Counted from the stretch's first letter, positions 12,546 through 25,406 are shown. The stretch: 64,000 bases of DNA from Papio anubis (GCF_008728515.1 NC_044981.1:7076895-7140894), one strand, 5' to 3'. Made by a program: numbers and translations. The notes: generated by a model from the sequence alone, not told the origin.

Positions 12546-15244
12546 TTACTTTGTATTTTTGAAGAAATATTTGAGAAACCTCCTTGTAGCTGATGCTTAC
12601 TTTTGATTTAGAATTTCTCTCTGAATTGAACTGACCAAGTTCAAGTTCAGTTATGCCAACGAGCATAACAATCATAAAACTGTCCAAGTGGACACTGTCC
12701 CCTCAGTGGACATGTTAAGCAACAATCAAGTCTTTTTCATCCTATCACTCGTTCTCAAATTTATGATCTGGTTCATAATTAGTTTTTTATCATTTGGTCA
12801 ACTGGATGCTAATATTTATAACTTAAGTTTTCTTCTGTTTTAGCAGAGTTGGTGTTCATTAGTTTGTTTTTTGGAAACTAAGGAAATGCAAAATAAATTT
12901 TATCTTTAATGCAGGCAGTACAGTATTTTTGACATATCTTGTTATTTCAGCAGCTCAGTCTTACCAGGTAAAACTGGTGGATGGCAGCAGAATCTGGAAC
13001 ATCATGCTTGCCCACACTTGAACAGCAAGCAGGGGTGAGAGTGAGAAATTAGGTTAGGGAAGGTAAGGGATGGACTTGCTGGGGGTAGGATGAGGAGCAG
13101 GGAGCTGGCCTCTGCTCTGGAATGCAGCGTGCCCTGGTGTCCTCTCCGACCATGCCCCTCGTCTGATGCGCTGAGGACTTTGAACAGGTCCTGAGTGTGT
13201 GTCCAGTTTAGTTTCATAACACGAAAGTGGCAAAGTCAAGTGGGAGCCTGACTTCCAGCATTAGATCACAAAATGAAACCTGCAGGGAGCTGGCAGCAGT
13301 TCCACCGTAGCAGTTCACAGGGTTTTATACCTTACATTTTTCCGCCTTTGTTTAAATATCCAACCTGTCCGACCTGTTCGGGCTGAACAAGCTGGTGCTA
13401 GCAAACCCCGAAGCGTGCCCACTCACTGTCAACCTTTTTCTGATGTGTTAAGGAAGGTGATTAGTGGCAACATTGCCCCCTCAGCGCCCATCCCACCTTC
13501 CCCACTGAAACATGAACAAGAAGCATTGAAGTCTTAGCCTGTGTATTCATGATACGGATTCTCATCTCACCTTTGGCACGTTTGTGTGCCTGTGGGCCGT
13601 CCTCAGCTTCTCTTGGGGCTCTGGGATGCTTAATGGAAAGGTTGTTGGCCTTCAGTGGAGAAAGATTTTGTATTTCCTTAAACCAGAGATTCAGTTGCAT
13701 AATGGGTTCATTGGTCCTGCGGTGTCAGCACTTAATTCTTCCTCTTCATGCTTATATAACCCAGCTTGCTCAAGAGGACTGCTGTTCCAAGTTTATGGGT
13801 GGGAAAACTGAGGTCTGCGATGCTGCAGGTTCTTTCAGGGCTCTCCTCTCTGGTTTCTGTTAGTAGACGGTATATTGTTGCTCCCTCGACATCTCTGGAG
13901 AACAGGGGCCATGTGTGCACTGTGTCCATCCGTTTTAGATAAAAGTGGCTATAAACGGCCTTGGTCATACAGAAGGACTCTGTCACCTGGTTGGTCTTGG
14001 GAGGTGACATTTCTCTTTGGATTCATTTATATTCATCATTCTCTCTCCAATCTTGGTTCCCGTTTCCTTGCCAGCAGTTTCTCAGTGGCCCCTAAGCAAT
14101 ATAACACAACATCTCCAGAGTGGGTGGCTCTCCTTTTTCACTAGGCTTCTTCCTGCACTCGCCCACTGCACCTTCCACTTTCCTCATGGGCGCGTGGCCG
14201 ACCATCTGGGATGGCCCCGCCCGTGCATTTCTTGTTCCTCTTTTGGAACTGGCTGAGGAGTGGCAGTGACTTCGCACTGCCCTGTCATGAAGATAGTCAT
14301 CTCTTCCTCCTGCACAGAGTGAGTGACTAGGTCCCGCCTTCTTGAAGACACCTCAAGCGGTCTCCCTTCAAGCTGAAGTGGGAAATGGCCCCTGTGACTT
14401 CAGCACTTCCCTCCTCCTACGAAGCTTAGGTGTGGGGTTGGCGTATATGATTTTAGCCGTTGCCCTGGGAAGCTGGTCTCTGTGGTGGCTGGCGATGGCT
14501 TCGCTCAGAGGGGACAGCTCTGGGCTCTTGAGGTCACTTTGGGAATGATGACTTAAGTTGGGGCACCATCACCTCACACTGTAATATGAGGATATTCAGC
14601 GTCCCTGCTGGGAGAGGCCAGCCATGGGTGTGGGATTTGGACCCCAGGCTGCATGTAAATGTTGAGGAAACCGAGGGAGGTTAGCCTGGGGAAGAAGAAG
14701 AGGCCATGACAACACAGCGGCTGCCCTGAGGTATCTAAGGCCTGTCCATGGGAAATGGGAGCCTTCCACTGATGTCTCTGGACTCATCCAGGAAGGGCCT
14801 AGCCGGCCGATTGCAGCTCCGTGTTAATGAGAGTTCTCTTTGGGTGAGAGAAACATCAGTTCATCCAACTTCTGAGGTCTTTTGTTTGTTTTTAAGAATG
14901 TCTGATTTTGTATGAAAATATGTACTGTGTATTTTTGTGGATTTTGTAAATAGGTATGGGGACCAAATAACATGAACATTTATTTTAGCATAAATAAGCA
15001 GGCAAGGGAAAAAGACAAGCACAAGCAGATGTAGGGTGTTACTGATTCAAGGGCAGGGCAGTTCGGAATCATGTCTAGAGTAAAAGATTTTTAAAAGGTT
15101 GGTGCTGGTTAATGTGGACTGACTGCCAACACGCCCTACCCGCTACTGGATCTGAAAGTTGAGAGGAGGAAGGAGCTGTAGAGGTAGCAGAGAAGGGGCC
15201 TCAGTTTTCTAAGTAGACAGTCATTAGCAAGAGAATGTCATCCC

Positions 15245-15350
15245 TTGGTGCTGGGCTCAGGAGTTCGAGGCTGCACTGAGCTTGGATCGCACCACTGCAC
15301 TCTAGCCTGGGTGGTGCAGCAAGATTCTGTTTCCAGAAAGAAAAGAATAT
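15245..15350 (+). mobile_element. Alu fragment (right part)
   Basis: caggagttcgaggctgcact and ccactgcactctagcctggg; diverged. Confidence 0.75.
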
Positions 15351-18300
15351 ATATTCTTCAGGCATTATCATTCTAGCTCAGTTCATCATTAAGGAAGTAT
15401 CTGTACCAAGAAACCAGAAGGACCAAGATAGAAAAGGAACTGCTGTCTCCAAATACTGCCAAGGAACCTGAGGCAGGAGAGCAGAGATGGTGGTCCAGCC
15501 TGGAGAGCCATGACCCCACGCCTGGGGTTGGAGAGAAGCTCTGGGCTGATGAGCAGTGGAGATTGAGAGCCTGCCAAAGCGTTTGCTTACAAGGAACATG
15601 AAAATGAACCCCTGGTACACCTGGACTTCAAATTAAATCTCATGAAATTTAACTTTATCCTTACACTGGCTCCATTGGAATGCTATGCTACAGTCAGTAG
15701 ATGAGAGACGCTCTCTATTTGGGGACATGTTGCCCTAGTATTGCAGGGAAAGGGGGGCTTGTAGAGGAAATCTGTGCTGTGGAGCATGTGGTCTTTACAG
15801 ACACCTCCCTGAATGAAGGCAGTAGGAATAAACCTCAGTATCAGCCGCAAAGCTTGACTTTGTCACGGCCTCCATGGGCCACATTGCCCACATCAGAGGC
15901 TGCGGGATCTAACCGGCCACTGGTGGTGGCTGCAGTGTCCGGTGCATTTCACCAGGAGCATCCCGAGAGCCCTGGGAGCCGCCTGGCTGACGGCATTCCC
16001 ACAGCGAGCCTACGGACTGCGGGTTTACACTTCATGCCAGGCTGACTTTGGACTTCTCTAAGATGGCTGGCTTTGGGGGTCAGCACAGGTGCTTACGCAT
16101 TGTCTAACCTTCCTCCACACCCTGGGACAGCTGGTGTGACCTGCCTTCCGGACAGGCATGACTGAACCCAAACAACACCTGAATTACTAGAAGGTGCCTC
16201 TGCACTTTACAGGTGGGGCCACACCAGGAATTGCCACCTTGCTGTACTCCCCGCACCCCCTCCCACTCTGTCTGCTCTCCATCCCCCATTTGCTTGCATA
16301 GAACTTGATTGGCATTACAAGCATCATCCACAGCCCTGCACACTGAGCTCCTCTCCTAGGCATTTGTTATGAAAGCATACACACATCTTTCTAGAGACGT
16401 ACTTTGGCCAGAAATGTAGGTTGTGCAGCTGTGGAGGTTCTTAATCTTATTCACTCCCTCTTTGTTTATCACAAGGCTTTTTTGAACAAAAAAAAAGCAA
16501 GCACCAGGTACGGATGAGGATGTCTCTATAACCAGCCTGCCAGACCCTGTTTGAACCTGTTGCCTCTGGCTTGGCATGTCTTGGGCCGTGCTGTGTGTGC
16601 TTTGTATACAGCGTCCTGTGTCCTGACAGAGTGACTTTCCTCACAGTACCATTCATTCAGAGTATCAAATGAGTCGGCTTCTCCATTAACAGTCCTAGGA
16701 GGAAATTGAGACTGAAAAGTTAGCAAATACTGGAAGTGTCTATATTTCTCCTGAGGTTTAACCTTCACATGTAAATTACACACGGAGAGCTTGAAGAATG
16801 TCTGAGACCTGCTGTGAGGGCAGCTATGACCAAGTAATCTTTGGTTTGGATCACATTTAAACTCGTCGAGAGTTTCTCAAAGATTTTGCCCCCAAAAGAA
16901 TTTTAAGAATGTTAAATTTCCCAACTTTCTGGTTAAGCTTTTATGCCTGGTAAACTGATGCAGAGACTGCTGGTATATTGGAAGATGAGTCTGGGAGATG
17001 TCTAATGCTGGTATCCAAAAAATGTTAGCGTCCTGGTCAAATGGTTAACCAAACCTGCAAACGGTGCAGAGAGCTGGAGAAGTTCACTGTGATCCTGTGG
17101 TTCTCATGCTTAAGCAGGCTTCAGTGTCACCTGCGGGGCTGTGCAAGCCGGACTGCTGGGCCCTGACCCAGTACCTACCAGTCTGCAGGTCTGGGGTGGG
17201 ACTCAGGGGTTTTTATTTGCATTAAGCTCCCAGATGGTGCCCATGCTGCTGGTCAGAAGCCTACAGAGTGAACACTGGTGTTCTAGGAGACTGACAGGAT
17301 TGTCCTCATTTTACCAGTGTGGAAACTGAAGCTGAGGGAGCCCAAGATTCTCTGGAGTCTCCATGGTTACTGGTGGCAGAACAAAGATCACACGTCTCAA
17401 ATGTGTCACTGCTCAGAGACCACCCAAAAGTTTCATTGCATCACATGGTGTCTGTCTACACCATCTTCCCACCCAGATTCCTGATTGCTGCTCAGAGAAA
17501 GCCAGTGCTTGAATAGCTAAGAGCTTTACCCCATTCCCGAATCTAATGACTTACATGCCTATAGAAGGTCAGCAGAAAGTTCCTGTATTTGAAACTGGAA
17601 AGGAGAACATTCAGGGAGGCAGGGAGGGTCAGGTTTTAGGGATTGTTCTGTCTCCCCGGAGTTACTGATCAGCCTTCAGCCCTTGCACAGGGTGTACTCT
17701 TTGGTTTAACTCTGATGTTTTCAATATTGTCACAGATAACCTACCCTACTACAATGGACCATCTCAAATTTTAGAAAGCAAATGATTACACTTGTGGGAG
17801 AAAAGCCATTTAAGCTGAAAATCAGCATCTACTCCTAGATTCAAAGTAGGCTCCAGTTGTGCCAAAAAGTGCTCAGATTTGGGGTTGTTTTTTTTTTTTT
17901 TCCAAGTTTAAAAAAACATCTGTAATATTTGTGTTCGTTTATCACTGTAAAAGCCTCTTTGGGTGTTATGAATAGGATAAAACTTCTCGACTCCAAAAGT
18001 TCTGATAAAATTCCTTCCTTAGACCACAGTGCGGCAGGATTCCTACTATTAAAGTGTCATGCTTCCAAAAGAGAATCACAGAATTTTATGGAAAAGCAGA
18101 AATATACTTGGATTTTACATTAACCTCTCTCTATAATGAGTGTAGGTATTGTTTGGAATGAACAAACATATGAATTCCAATAAGAAAAGATTAACATGTC
18201 CTCAGTGTTCATAGTTAAGAGTGTTTTCGATTGAAGTCCCTACAATGTTGCACTGTTCACAATCTCATGTCAGGTTTGCTCACACCAAATTCTAGCAAGG

Positions 18301-18389
18301 CAAGTTGTAAGGTGTCCTGGAACCTGAGAATAAATGTCATAGTAATACTCTGAGTGAAGCAAACATTTTCTACATACACTTCATTCCTT

Positions 18390-19000
18390 CACTCCTTCAT
18401 TTGTCCATTCAGGAATTCAACAAATATTTATTTGTTTGTTCTTCCATCCAGCAGTTTAGCAGATACTTACTGACCAACACCTATGTGCCACCAGGGCTCA
18501 TGCAGAGAACAACAGAGACCAGGTTCTTGCTGTAATGGAACTTACTTTCAATTGAGGGTGAGGGGACAGTCAGACGAGTAAAATACGTGGTATATTCAAC
18601 TACTGCTGTGTGCTGTGGAGGAAGGAACACTAAATTGTGGGCATGAGAGCATCTGCACAGGTGGGGTGTGGGGCCTCAGGCAAGGCTTTGCAGGAGAGGC
18701 ACGTGGCACGAAACCTGGACGGCAGGAGCCAGGCTTGGGAAGGTCTGGGGTGCAGTTTTCCAGACAGAAATAGCAAGCACCTGAGTCCCGGAGGTGGGAA
18801 CTAGTGGATGCGTTTGAGGGACCCACAGGGGCTAGTCTGTCTGAAAGGGCCTTGGGATGGAAGAGGGCAGGGTGCTCCACTGTTGAAGTCTAGCAGATAG
18901 GTGGAAGCCAGATTCAGTTTAATTCTAAGAATGGGACTGTCAGAGGAATTTAAGCAGGGAAGTGGTATGATTGGTCCTGTGTTTTAGATGCTCAGTCTGA
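18390..19000 (+). mobile_element. Probable L2 remnant
   Basis: attcaacaaatatttatttg, cacctatgtgccaccaggg and later gcagggaagtggtatgattg are typical of L2 3' sequence. Diverged; limits approximate. Confidence 0.5.
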
Positions 19001-20889
19001 CTGCTGGATAGAAAATGGAAAATAAGAGAGCAAGAGGAAGAGCAGAGTGGCCAGTTTAAGATACTAAGACCAGCTGGTAGGAATTCCTGCCACTGCTAGT
19101 GTTTATGCAATGTATCCATTGAAATGTGAATCCTTATATATGGATCTTCACACACTTGTTCAGTTATTAGACCTTAAGACAGATTTCTAGGAGAGGAATT
19201 ACTGAGGTAAAGATCATACATATTTAAACTTCGTATCTCTAGTGCTCAGCCACTTTGCAGAAAGGCGGTCACTCATTTCTACTCTCACCAATGGTGGGAG
19301 AGTACCAGTCTTCTGAACCACACCAGCACCGCATATTGTTAATGTAAGACTTTCTCACCCTCGCCAATCTGGAAGGTGAAAAGATGTACTGCTCAGGTGC
19401 AGAATGGAGGAGATGTGGTTTGATAGCAGTAAATGACGTAATCATGGGGGTTGTGATTGACAACAAACTTGGTAGGAACTGAGGGTATAAACACACCCAA
19501 TGGAACCCACCCAGGCTCCTTTTATGTAGCTTCTGGAGGTCATAGTGCCAGCCATGTGCTCTGAGCTGTCAGATCACATCCAGACTGAATTTGCATCTGG
19601 ATCCAGCATTTCATGAAGGATACCTGTACACTGGAGAGCATTCCAAGGTTACTTAGGACCAGTATAATTCCACAGACTTGCAAGCAGAGCTTCGGGGGGG
19701 CTGTTCGCTTTTGAAAAGAGAACATATTACAGAAGCGCAGTAGTCCTCTTACACTATTGGAAGAGCTGCCACGCGGATGAGAACATACACTGATGCTGTA
19801 CCACAGCATCTCCCTTGAGGACAGATAGTTAAAGCAAGAACAGAATTTCTGACTCCATGTGAGGGAGATGGTTTTAACAAATAGAACAGCCGGTGAAAAT
19901 GGAGAAGTCCTTGTTGGTGGAAGTGTCCAAGCAGAACTAAATGGTGATGCCTCCAGTCTGTTGTGGAGAGGGACTTTCTATGCAGAATAGAGGGCTGAAT
20001 CCCATCCCAGCTCCCGTCCAGTTCATGGGCTCCTTGTCATTTATTGACTCTCAGGATGCATGGAACTTAGACAGATTAGCCCTTGAAATCAACCCTGAGA
20101 GAAAGACCCAAGCCTTCTAAGGATTAGAATGTTCTCTTTCCCATCACCCCTAATTTGTTTTGGCTACAGCTTGAGGGGAAGGGGTCATTAGTGTCTCATC
20201 ATGATGATCCTGGCTCCACTTCCTTTGAGCTTTTGGGAGGAAATGAACAGCGCAAGTTGCCACTCCTGTTGTTGGAGGCCAGGGAAGCAGAGCAGGGGTC
20301 AGAGCAGTGGGGAGAATCTCTCACTACATCACATCCATCGTCAGACCTGGCCGGACCCCTCCAACCCTGCAGTTCACCCGTGGGCTGAATTGAGGTTGTC
20401 AATGCACCCGTGGCTTTTGCTCATCATGTGGTTTGAAGGACAAAGCAAGAGCTTCCCATGTTGTGCCCAGTAGCTAGGGATTTCACGCTGGAATGGAGCG
20501 GTGCTTATGCTTTCGCACCTGGGGTTCTGGGGCTCAGTGGGAGAACTGGAGTGAGCCCCGTCTGTCAGACTGTCTTGGCCTGCTTTTGTCGCTCTGCCGC
20601 TTCTAGGAGTGATGCAGTTCAAGGGCAACCCCAGCTTTCCAGACTAGGATAGAGGCTCTGCAGTCCTTGAGCAAAACTGGAGGTGGCAGCGTTCTATGCC
20701 TGAGCTGTGGGCTCCTCACCCCCTTCACTCTCCTGTTGAAGTCTGGTAGTAACTGTGCCACCTGTGGCCACAGTCCACCAGAGAGGAAGTGTCCAGGTTC
20801 AGGTTGTATCCCTAAGATTCCAGCTGGTGATCCAGAACAGAGTTAACTGACTGGCATGGTCTTGAGAGAGAAGTTGGGGTTGGGGGAAG

Positions 20890-21040
20890 AGCATGAGCTC
20901 AGAGTCGGTGCACATAGGTCAAATCAAGCTCTGAGGCTGTGGGCAGGTTGGCCTCCCTGCACGTCAGCTGCCACATCTGCAAAATGGAAATAATGATCTG
21001 TCTAAGGTTCCTACTAGGCCCTCACTAAGTGTTGGCCTCA
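20890..21040 (+). mobile_element. MIR fragment
   Basis: catgagctcagagtcggtg, cacatctgcaaaatggaaat and aatgatctgtctaaggttcc follow the MIR order. Confidence 0.65.
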
Positions 21041-21560
21041 GTCCCTCCTTTATGAAAACAACTTCTTTCATAAATCCCAAGAACAAAATAATTAAGTATC
21101 ATTTTGTATTTTTATAAATATTATGTCCTATTATTCAAAAGATACTGCTTGAAATGGGCTCATGAACTGTTTACAGTTGTCAACCTCTTAATTTTTAATA
21201 TCCTCATATCAACTGTAGAAAAGGGTGTGGGTTCTGTTAATTAAAATTCGCTTTGAGTAATTTATTGTAAGGGCAGGTTTGATGCTAGTTTACATCTCTT
21301 ATCATACTTTCTCAACTCTGAGATGCTTTCTTTAAAATGAGCATTTCTAAAATTGGAGTGTCAAAAACTTGCCAGCCTTTCTTTTTTGCTCCTAATGCCG
21401 ATATTGAGCGATGGTGTCCTCAAATCACAATCACTTTGCAATAGAGGTGGTGCTTAGAACAAAGCTATTTATTCCCATTAACTTTCACAAGGCTTTAGGA
21501 GGCCAAGAACTAAATAATGTTTGTTTGTGATTCTTTATTATTATTCTATTTCTTTCTTTC

Positions 21561-21721
21561 TTTTTTTTTTTTTTGAGATCGGTTCTCACTCTGTCTCCCA
21601 GGCTAGAGTGCAGTGACATGATCATAGCTCACTGCAACCGTGACCTCCTGAGAGCCAATACCATGCCACTGCACTGCAGCCTGGGCAACAGGCAAGACTC
21701 CGTCTCAACAGCAACAAAAAA
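21561..21721. mobile_element. Composite of two Alu ends, head to head
   Basis: 21561-21650 is antisense Alu (T-run, gttctcactctgtctccc, gctcactgcaaccgtgacc). 21660-21721 is the equivalent end in sense orientation (ccactgcactgcagcctggg ... gactccgtctcaaca). The middle of both elements is gone, leaving a foldback. Confidence 0.8.
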
Positions 21722-22763
21722 GGAGAGTACAGCTAAAAAGAGAGCGAAACTTCTTTTCAGAAGGGTGAGAGGATAGCTCATGAAAATTTTGCTGTCTTTC
21801 CCTACTCCTGAGAATTTCTCAAGCAAGATAATCCTATAAAATAGTTATTCATAAAAAGCTGTGACTGTGGTCCTAAATCTGACGATGGTCGTGATGATTG
21901 TCATTGGCAAAACTAAATCATTTTTATGTTGCAAAATTAGGAAATTAAAACTCACTATTCATTTGTAATGTCATTTGTTTCCTGTATGTCTTGGGACCTT
22001 GTTCTTAGAATGTGTGTTTTAGAACTCAATAAAGTAAGGTCACTTAAGTTGAATAACCCATAAGACTCTCTTTTTGGAATAGACATATACATATTTTACG
22101 TAATACTTTCTTATTATATGGGTAGCCTAGTCCTGTAGATATTAGAGTTACCACATGTAACTTTTTCATTCTACTGTCCGAGTTAACTCTTGTGATCTAT
22201 AAATCCACATAATACTACGAACAACAGGGAACTGCTTTCAGGTCTTAAGCACTCTGGACATTTGCTCTGTTAGCATGTCTCGAATTTGACCACCAAAATG
22301 CTTCCAAAGCAGAAAAGAGAGATGTGTACAACAGATAGATGGGAGGTGGGTTCTGGGGGCAAGGATAGCATTAGCACTTAGTTTATGAACTAGTGGAACA
22401 GTTTAGCATCTGGGAATTCTTTATTCTATAGAATTCCATGTCCTAAAATAGTACTTTTTGTCTGCATGAGTGGATCAGGTCACCAGATAGTTTGTTTTCA
22501 TCTCGTTAATGCCAGTTAAGTTCATGAATGTCTTCTAGTGAACAGCAAGGCATTGAGCGACACTTTTGGACAGCACTTGGAAGAGCTTTTAGAGAGGTTC
22601 AAGGAGATTATAGAGTTTTAGAAAGACAGAAGTCACTGTATAAATTATATCTCATGTCTCTTAACTAAAGAAAATTTAAGTACCAATGCCTAAATATAAA
22701 ATATTAAAAACATAAATGAACTGACTTCTTTGTTAGATCACATTGTGTGTGTGTTCTTTTCAG

Positions 22764-22908
22764 ACATATGAAGATCCATGAGAAGGACCCTAACAGTGCC
22801 ACAGCCACAGCCCCTCCATCTCCTCTGAAACGTAGGCGATTGTCCTCCAAGAGGAAACTGAGTCACGATGCCGAGTCAGAGAGAGAAGACCCAGCACCAG
22901 CTAAAAAG
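22764..22908 (+). CDS. RREB1: RREB1 coding exon 2 in window: completes a finger, then basic linker
   Basis: The acceptor is gttcttttcag before 22764. The first base completes the Arg codon from the previous exon and gives HMKIHEKDP, which supplies the two zinc-binding histidines of the finger begun at 1055. The remainder is a Ser/Pro-rich linker with two basic clusters, PLKRRRLSSKRK, a plausible nuclear localisation signal, then an acidic stretch ending PAPAKK. The exon is 145 nt and ends in phase 0. Its donor, AAAAAG|gtcctc, is weak beyond position +2. The junction to the next exon (AKK-MVEDG) agrees with the RREB1 protein as I recall it. Confidence 0.95.
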
Positions 22909-23261
22909 GTCCTCTTGGCTCCCAGCGCAGATTCACCTGCTTATGGGACTTCTGTCAGAAATACCACTAATCTTTATTTTCTCAGTGTGGAGACTTGGCA
23001 GACATCCATCCTAAGCTCTTAAGCTGTGTTTTCCCATACTGTTTCTGTAGAGTGTCTGAGAGAAGAGTGCTAGTGTGCACTTCCTCTTTCGAGCCCCTTT
23101 GCTGAGCCCGGAGATGAAATGAAGAGCTTTTACAGTTGTTTCCATGCTTTCTACCTGATTTTTCTAGCTAAAACGCAAGCTTCAAAAGCGTTTGGGACTC
23201 CTCTTCTCACTTTTTTATTACCAGTGCTGGCAGATACCAGGTGCTGCATAAGTACTTGTCA

Positions 23262-23282
23262 GGTGGGTGGGTGGGTGGGTGG
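23262..23282 (+). repeat. GGGT tandem run, G-quadruplex motif
   Basis: Four GGG runs (23265-67, 23269-71, 23273-75, 23277-79) are separated by single T loops, flanked by GG on each side. It is followed by ggatggatgaatgg and later gaatgaatgaatgg, so it belongs to a decayed tetranucleotide microsatellite. The G-rich strand is the coding strand. Confidence 0.85.
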
Positions 23283-23299
23283 ATGGATGAATGGTCGTG

Positions 23300-23335
23300 T
23301 TCCGGGAGAATTTGTTGTGTGAATGAATGAATGGT
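23300..23335 (+). repeat. Decayed GAAT tetranucleotide run
   Basis: A short run of gaatgaatgaatgg lies downstream of the GGGT run and appears to be part of the same degenerate microsatellite. Confidence 0.5.
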
Positions 23336-23417
23336 CAGGTCCTTAATAATCAGGATTGGATAATGCAACCCTTGCCTTTTATTATTGTAAATCTCTGAAT
23401 TTAGCATTGGCCTCTCT

Positions 23418-23479
23418 TCTGAAGCCGTCCCATGTGGGAGACCTCCCTTCCGAAGCCATCCCATGTGGGAGACCTCCCT
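23418..23479 (+). repeat. 31-bp tandem duplication, two copies
   Basis: The two units differ at about two positions. Each contains gaagcc(g/a)tcccatgtggg followed by agacctccct. The second unit ends 30 nt before exon 3, next to its polypyrimidine tract. Confidence 0.85.
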
Positions 23480-23509
23480 CGTGACTTCACTTTTTTCCTT
23501 TTCCCTCAG

Positions 23510-23646
23510 ATGGTAGAAGACGGGCAGTCAGGTGACTTGGAGAAGAAGGCTGATGAAGTCTTTCACTGCCCAGTATGTTTCAAGGAGTTTGTTTGCAAGT
23601 ATGGACTGGAGACCCACATGGAGACCCATTCAGATAACCCACTAAG
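23510..23646 (+). CDS. RREB1: RREB1 coding exon 3 in window: one C2H2 finger
   Basis: The acceptor is a strong pyrimidine run (ttttttccttttccctcag) before 23510 and the donor is CTAAG|gtagga. The exon starts in phase 0 with MVEDGQSGDLEKK and encodes one finger at 23567-23629 (CPVCFKEF...HMETH). It ends two bases into an Arg codon, just before the first Cys of the next finger. The leading ATG is an internal Met, not a translation start. The 137-nt length is not a multiple of three, so skipping this exon alone would shift the frame. Confidence 0.96.
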
Positions 23647-24939
23647 GTAGGAGAAGGGGTGAACTAGACCTTGTTCATTCCTGTTTCTCCTGGCATGTGA
23701 CAATGTTCTTAAGTCCTGTTACTCCACACTGGGCTCCAGTGATTGAACTTGTGCACAACATTAGGGAGGCAGTTCAGAAAGTACTGGTGTGAGGAAGAAG
23801 TTGGCTGAGAGTTGTCAGAGGGTGGCTGTATCCACAGGGTGTTCACATAGTTCACTGTGCCTTCTTTCTCTCAGCAAAGCCCCTTGAGTAGTCACCAGTG
23901 AGTCCCTGAACACTGGGGAGTCTGCTGTCACGGGTGTTCTTGGACAACAGATAGATTTTCTTGGCAAAAGATGTTGCCACTCAAATGACTATTAGCAATG
24001 CATGAATATGTGGCCCAAACAGGGACAGCCCGTGTGTTGGATACCCCCGGCACAGCACTGGTGCATCATAGGCACTAAGAAGTGTTTGAACTGAGCTAGA
24101 CCTCATAGCACAGAAACCTGAGAAGCCATTTTGGGGTAAGAGAAAGTTCTACTTAGTGCAGGACACTTGGCCAAAAATGGAGCCTGATATGTTTCAATAA
24201 AAAAGTGAAAGGTGATTGCTCTGCCATCCAGCTTCAATTGTAGGGGCTTCCCAGCTCCGGTGTTTCTGATCCTCAGCCTTGCCAGGCAGAAAACATGGGT
24301 AGTGACAGGACTTCCCAGAAGAATTCAGGGGACTCATCTTTCTCTACCTTCTCTCATAACTCATCAGGCAATCAGTCCTGTATTCTTGATGAATTGATAG
24401 ATTTGGAAGTTTTTCGTAGAGAATTGCCACTTTAAAAATGTTATGTGCCAGAGATTTTAAGCATTGGAAAGAACAAAGAACTACTTAGGAACCCCTGCTG
24501 TTGTTGAGAGACTTGAAAGTAGCCCATCCTGGAAGTCACACACAGCTGCAGGGTCACAAGCACAGAGCGGGGCCATACATGCGTGCAGCTTTGGGTTTTA
24601 GAAGACAGCTTGGGAATGCAGGAATTTGGGCATCTGTTTGCCTGAATCCCTGCTATATGGACTAGATTTCCTTCTTGAAGACACGTGTTTAGCTGTGACT
24701 TAGGAATGGGAAAATCTGAGCAAGCTGAAGACGTATGTTATAGGGAAAAGCCGAATTGTACAGTAACATGATGCCAGGTCAAATATGATTATCCTTAATC
24801 ACATTAGCCTGACATTTTTCCATTGGTGAGGGAAAAAGGAACTTACAAAGAATTTAAACTGCTGAACAGTTGAAGTGCTATAAAATGTCTTTACGGAACT
24901 CCCCAGTCTCAAGAAATTGCCTGATCACTGAGTTGGGCA

Positions 24940-25050
24940 CAGACTGGTTGTCAGGCCTAGACCCCACTCCTGTCTTTGCTCATACAGGACCTCAGCCAGC
25001 TACATCTGAACCTGTTTTCTCATCCTTCAAATTGAAGGAGGGCAGGACCA
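24940..25050 (+). mobile_element. MIR-like fragment
   Basis: ctgaacctgttttctcatcc followed by ttcaaattgaagg resembles the MIR core. Confidence 0.45.
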
Positions 25051-25081
25051 GATAATCTTTGTGTTCCTAAAGCCTTCTTGT

Positions 25082-25406
25082 TTTTTTGTTTTGTTTTCTT
25101 TTGTTTTGTTTTGTTTGTTTTTGAGAAAAGTTTTGCTTTGTCTCCCAGGCTGGAGTACACTGGCGCAATCTTGGCTTACTGCAACCTCTGCCTCCTGGGT
25201 TCAAGCGATTCTCCTGCCTCAGCCTCTCAAGTAGCTGGGATTACAGGTGTGTACCACCACACCTGGCTAATTTTTTTGTGTTTTTGGTAGAGATGGGGTT
25301 TCACCATTTTGGCCAGGCTTGTCTCAAACTCCTGACCTCTGGTGATCTGCCCCACCTTGGCTTCCTAAAGTGCTGGGATTATACGCATGAACCACCATGC
25401 CCAGCC
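25082..25406 (-). mobile_element. Alu
   Basis: tctcccaggctggagtacac through ccaccatgcccagcc, with a TTTTG-rich tail region at its left. Confidence 0.93.

Larger units (their letters stand above)
1102..22763 (+). other. RREB1 intron, 21.7 kb
   Basis: This large intron separates the two halves of a zinc finger. It contains an antisense L1 block, a Tigger/MER44-like element, a young AluY, at least six other Alu pieces, several MIR fragments, a dimeric local duplication (8691-8791), (TG)n tracts near 11655-11705 and 12215-12265, and an L2-like stretch (18390-19000). Regions 7440-8280, 9740-11240, 13000-15230, 15350-18390 and 19000-21550 are mostly unique sequence in which I see no convincing exon. 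Confidence 0.9.
22909..23509 (+). other. RREB1 short intron, 601 nt
   Basis: It runs between the weak donor at 22909 and the strong acceptor at 23509. It carries a (GGGT)-type run at 23262-23282 followed by ggatggatgaatgg-type tetranucleotides, and a 31-bp tandem duplication just before the polypyrimidine tract. No Alu is present. Retention would add 38 codons (VLLAPSADSPAYG...) before a TAA at 23020-23022. Confidence 0.9.
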
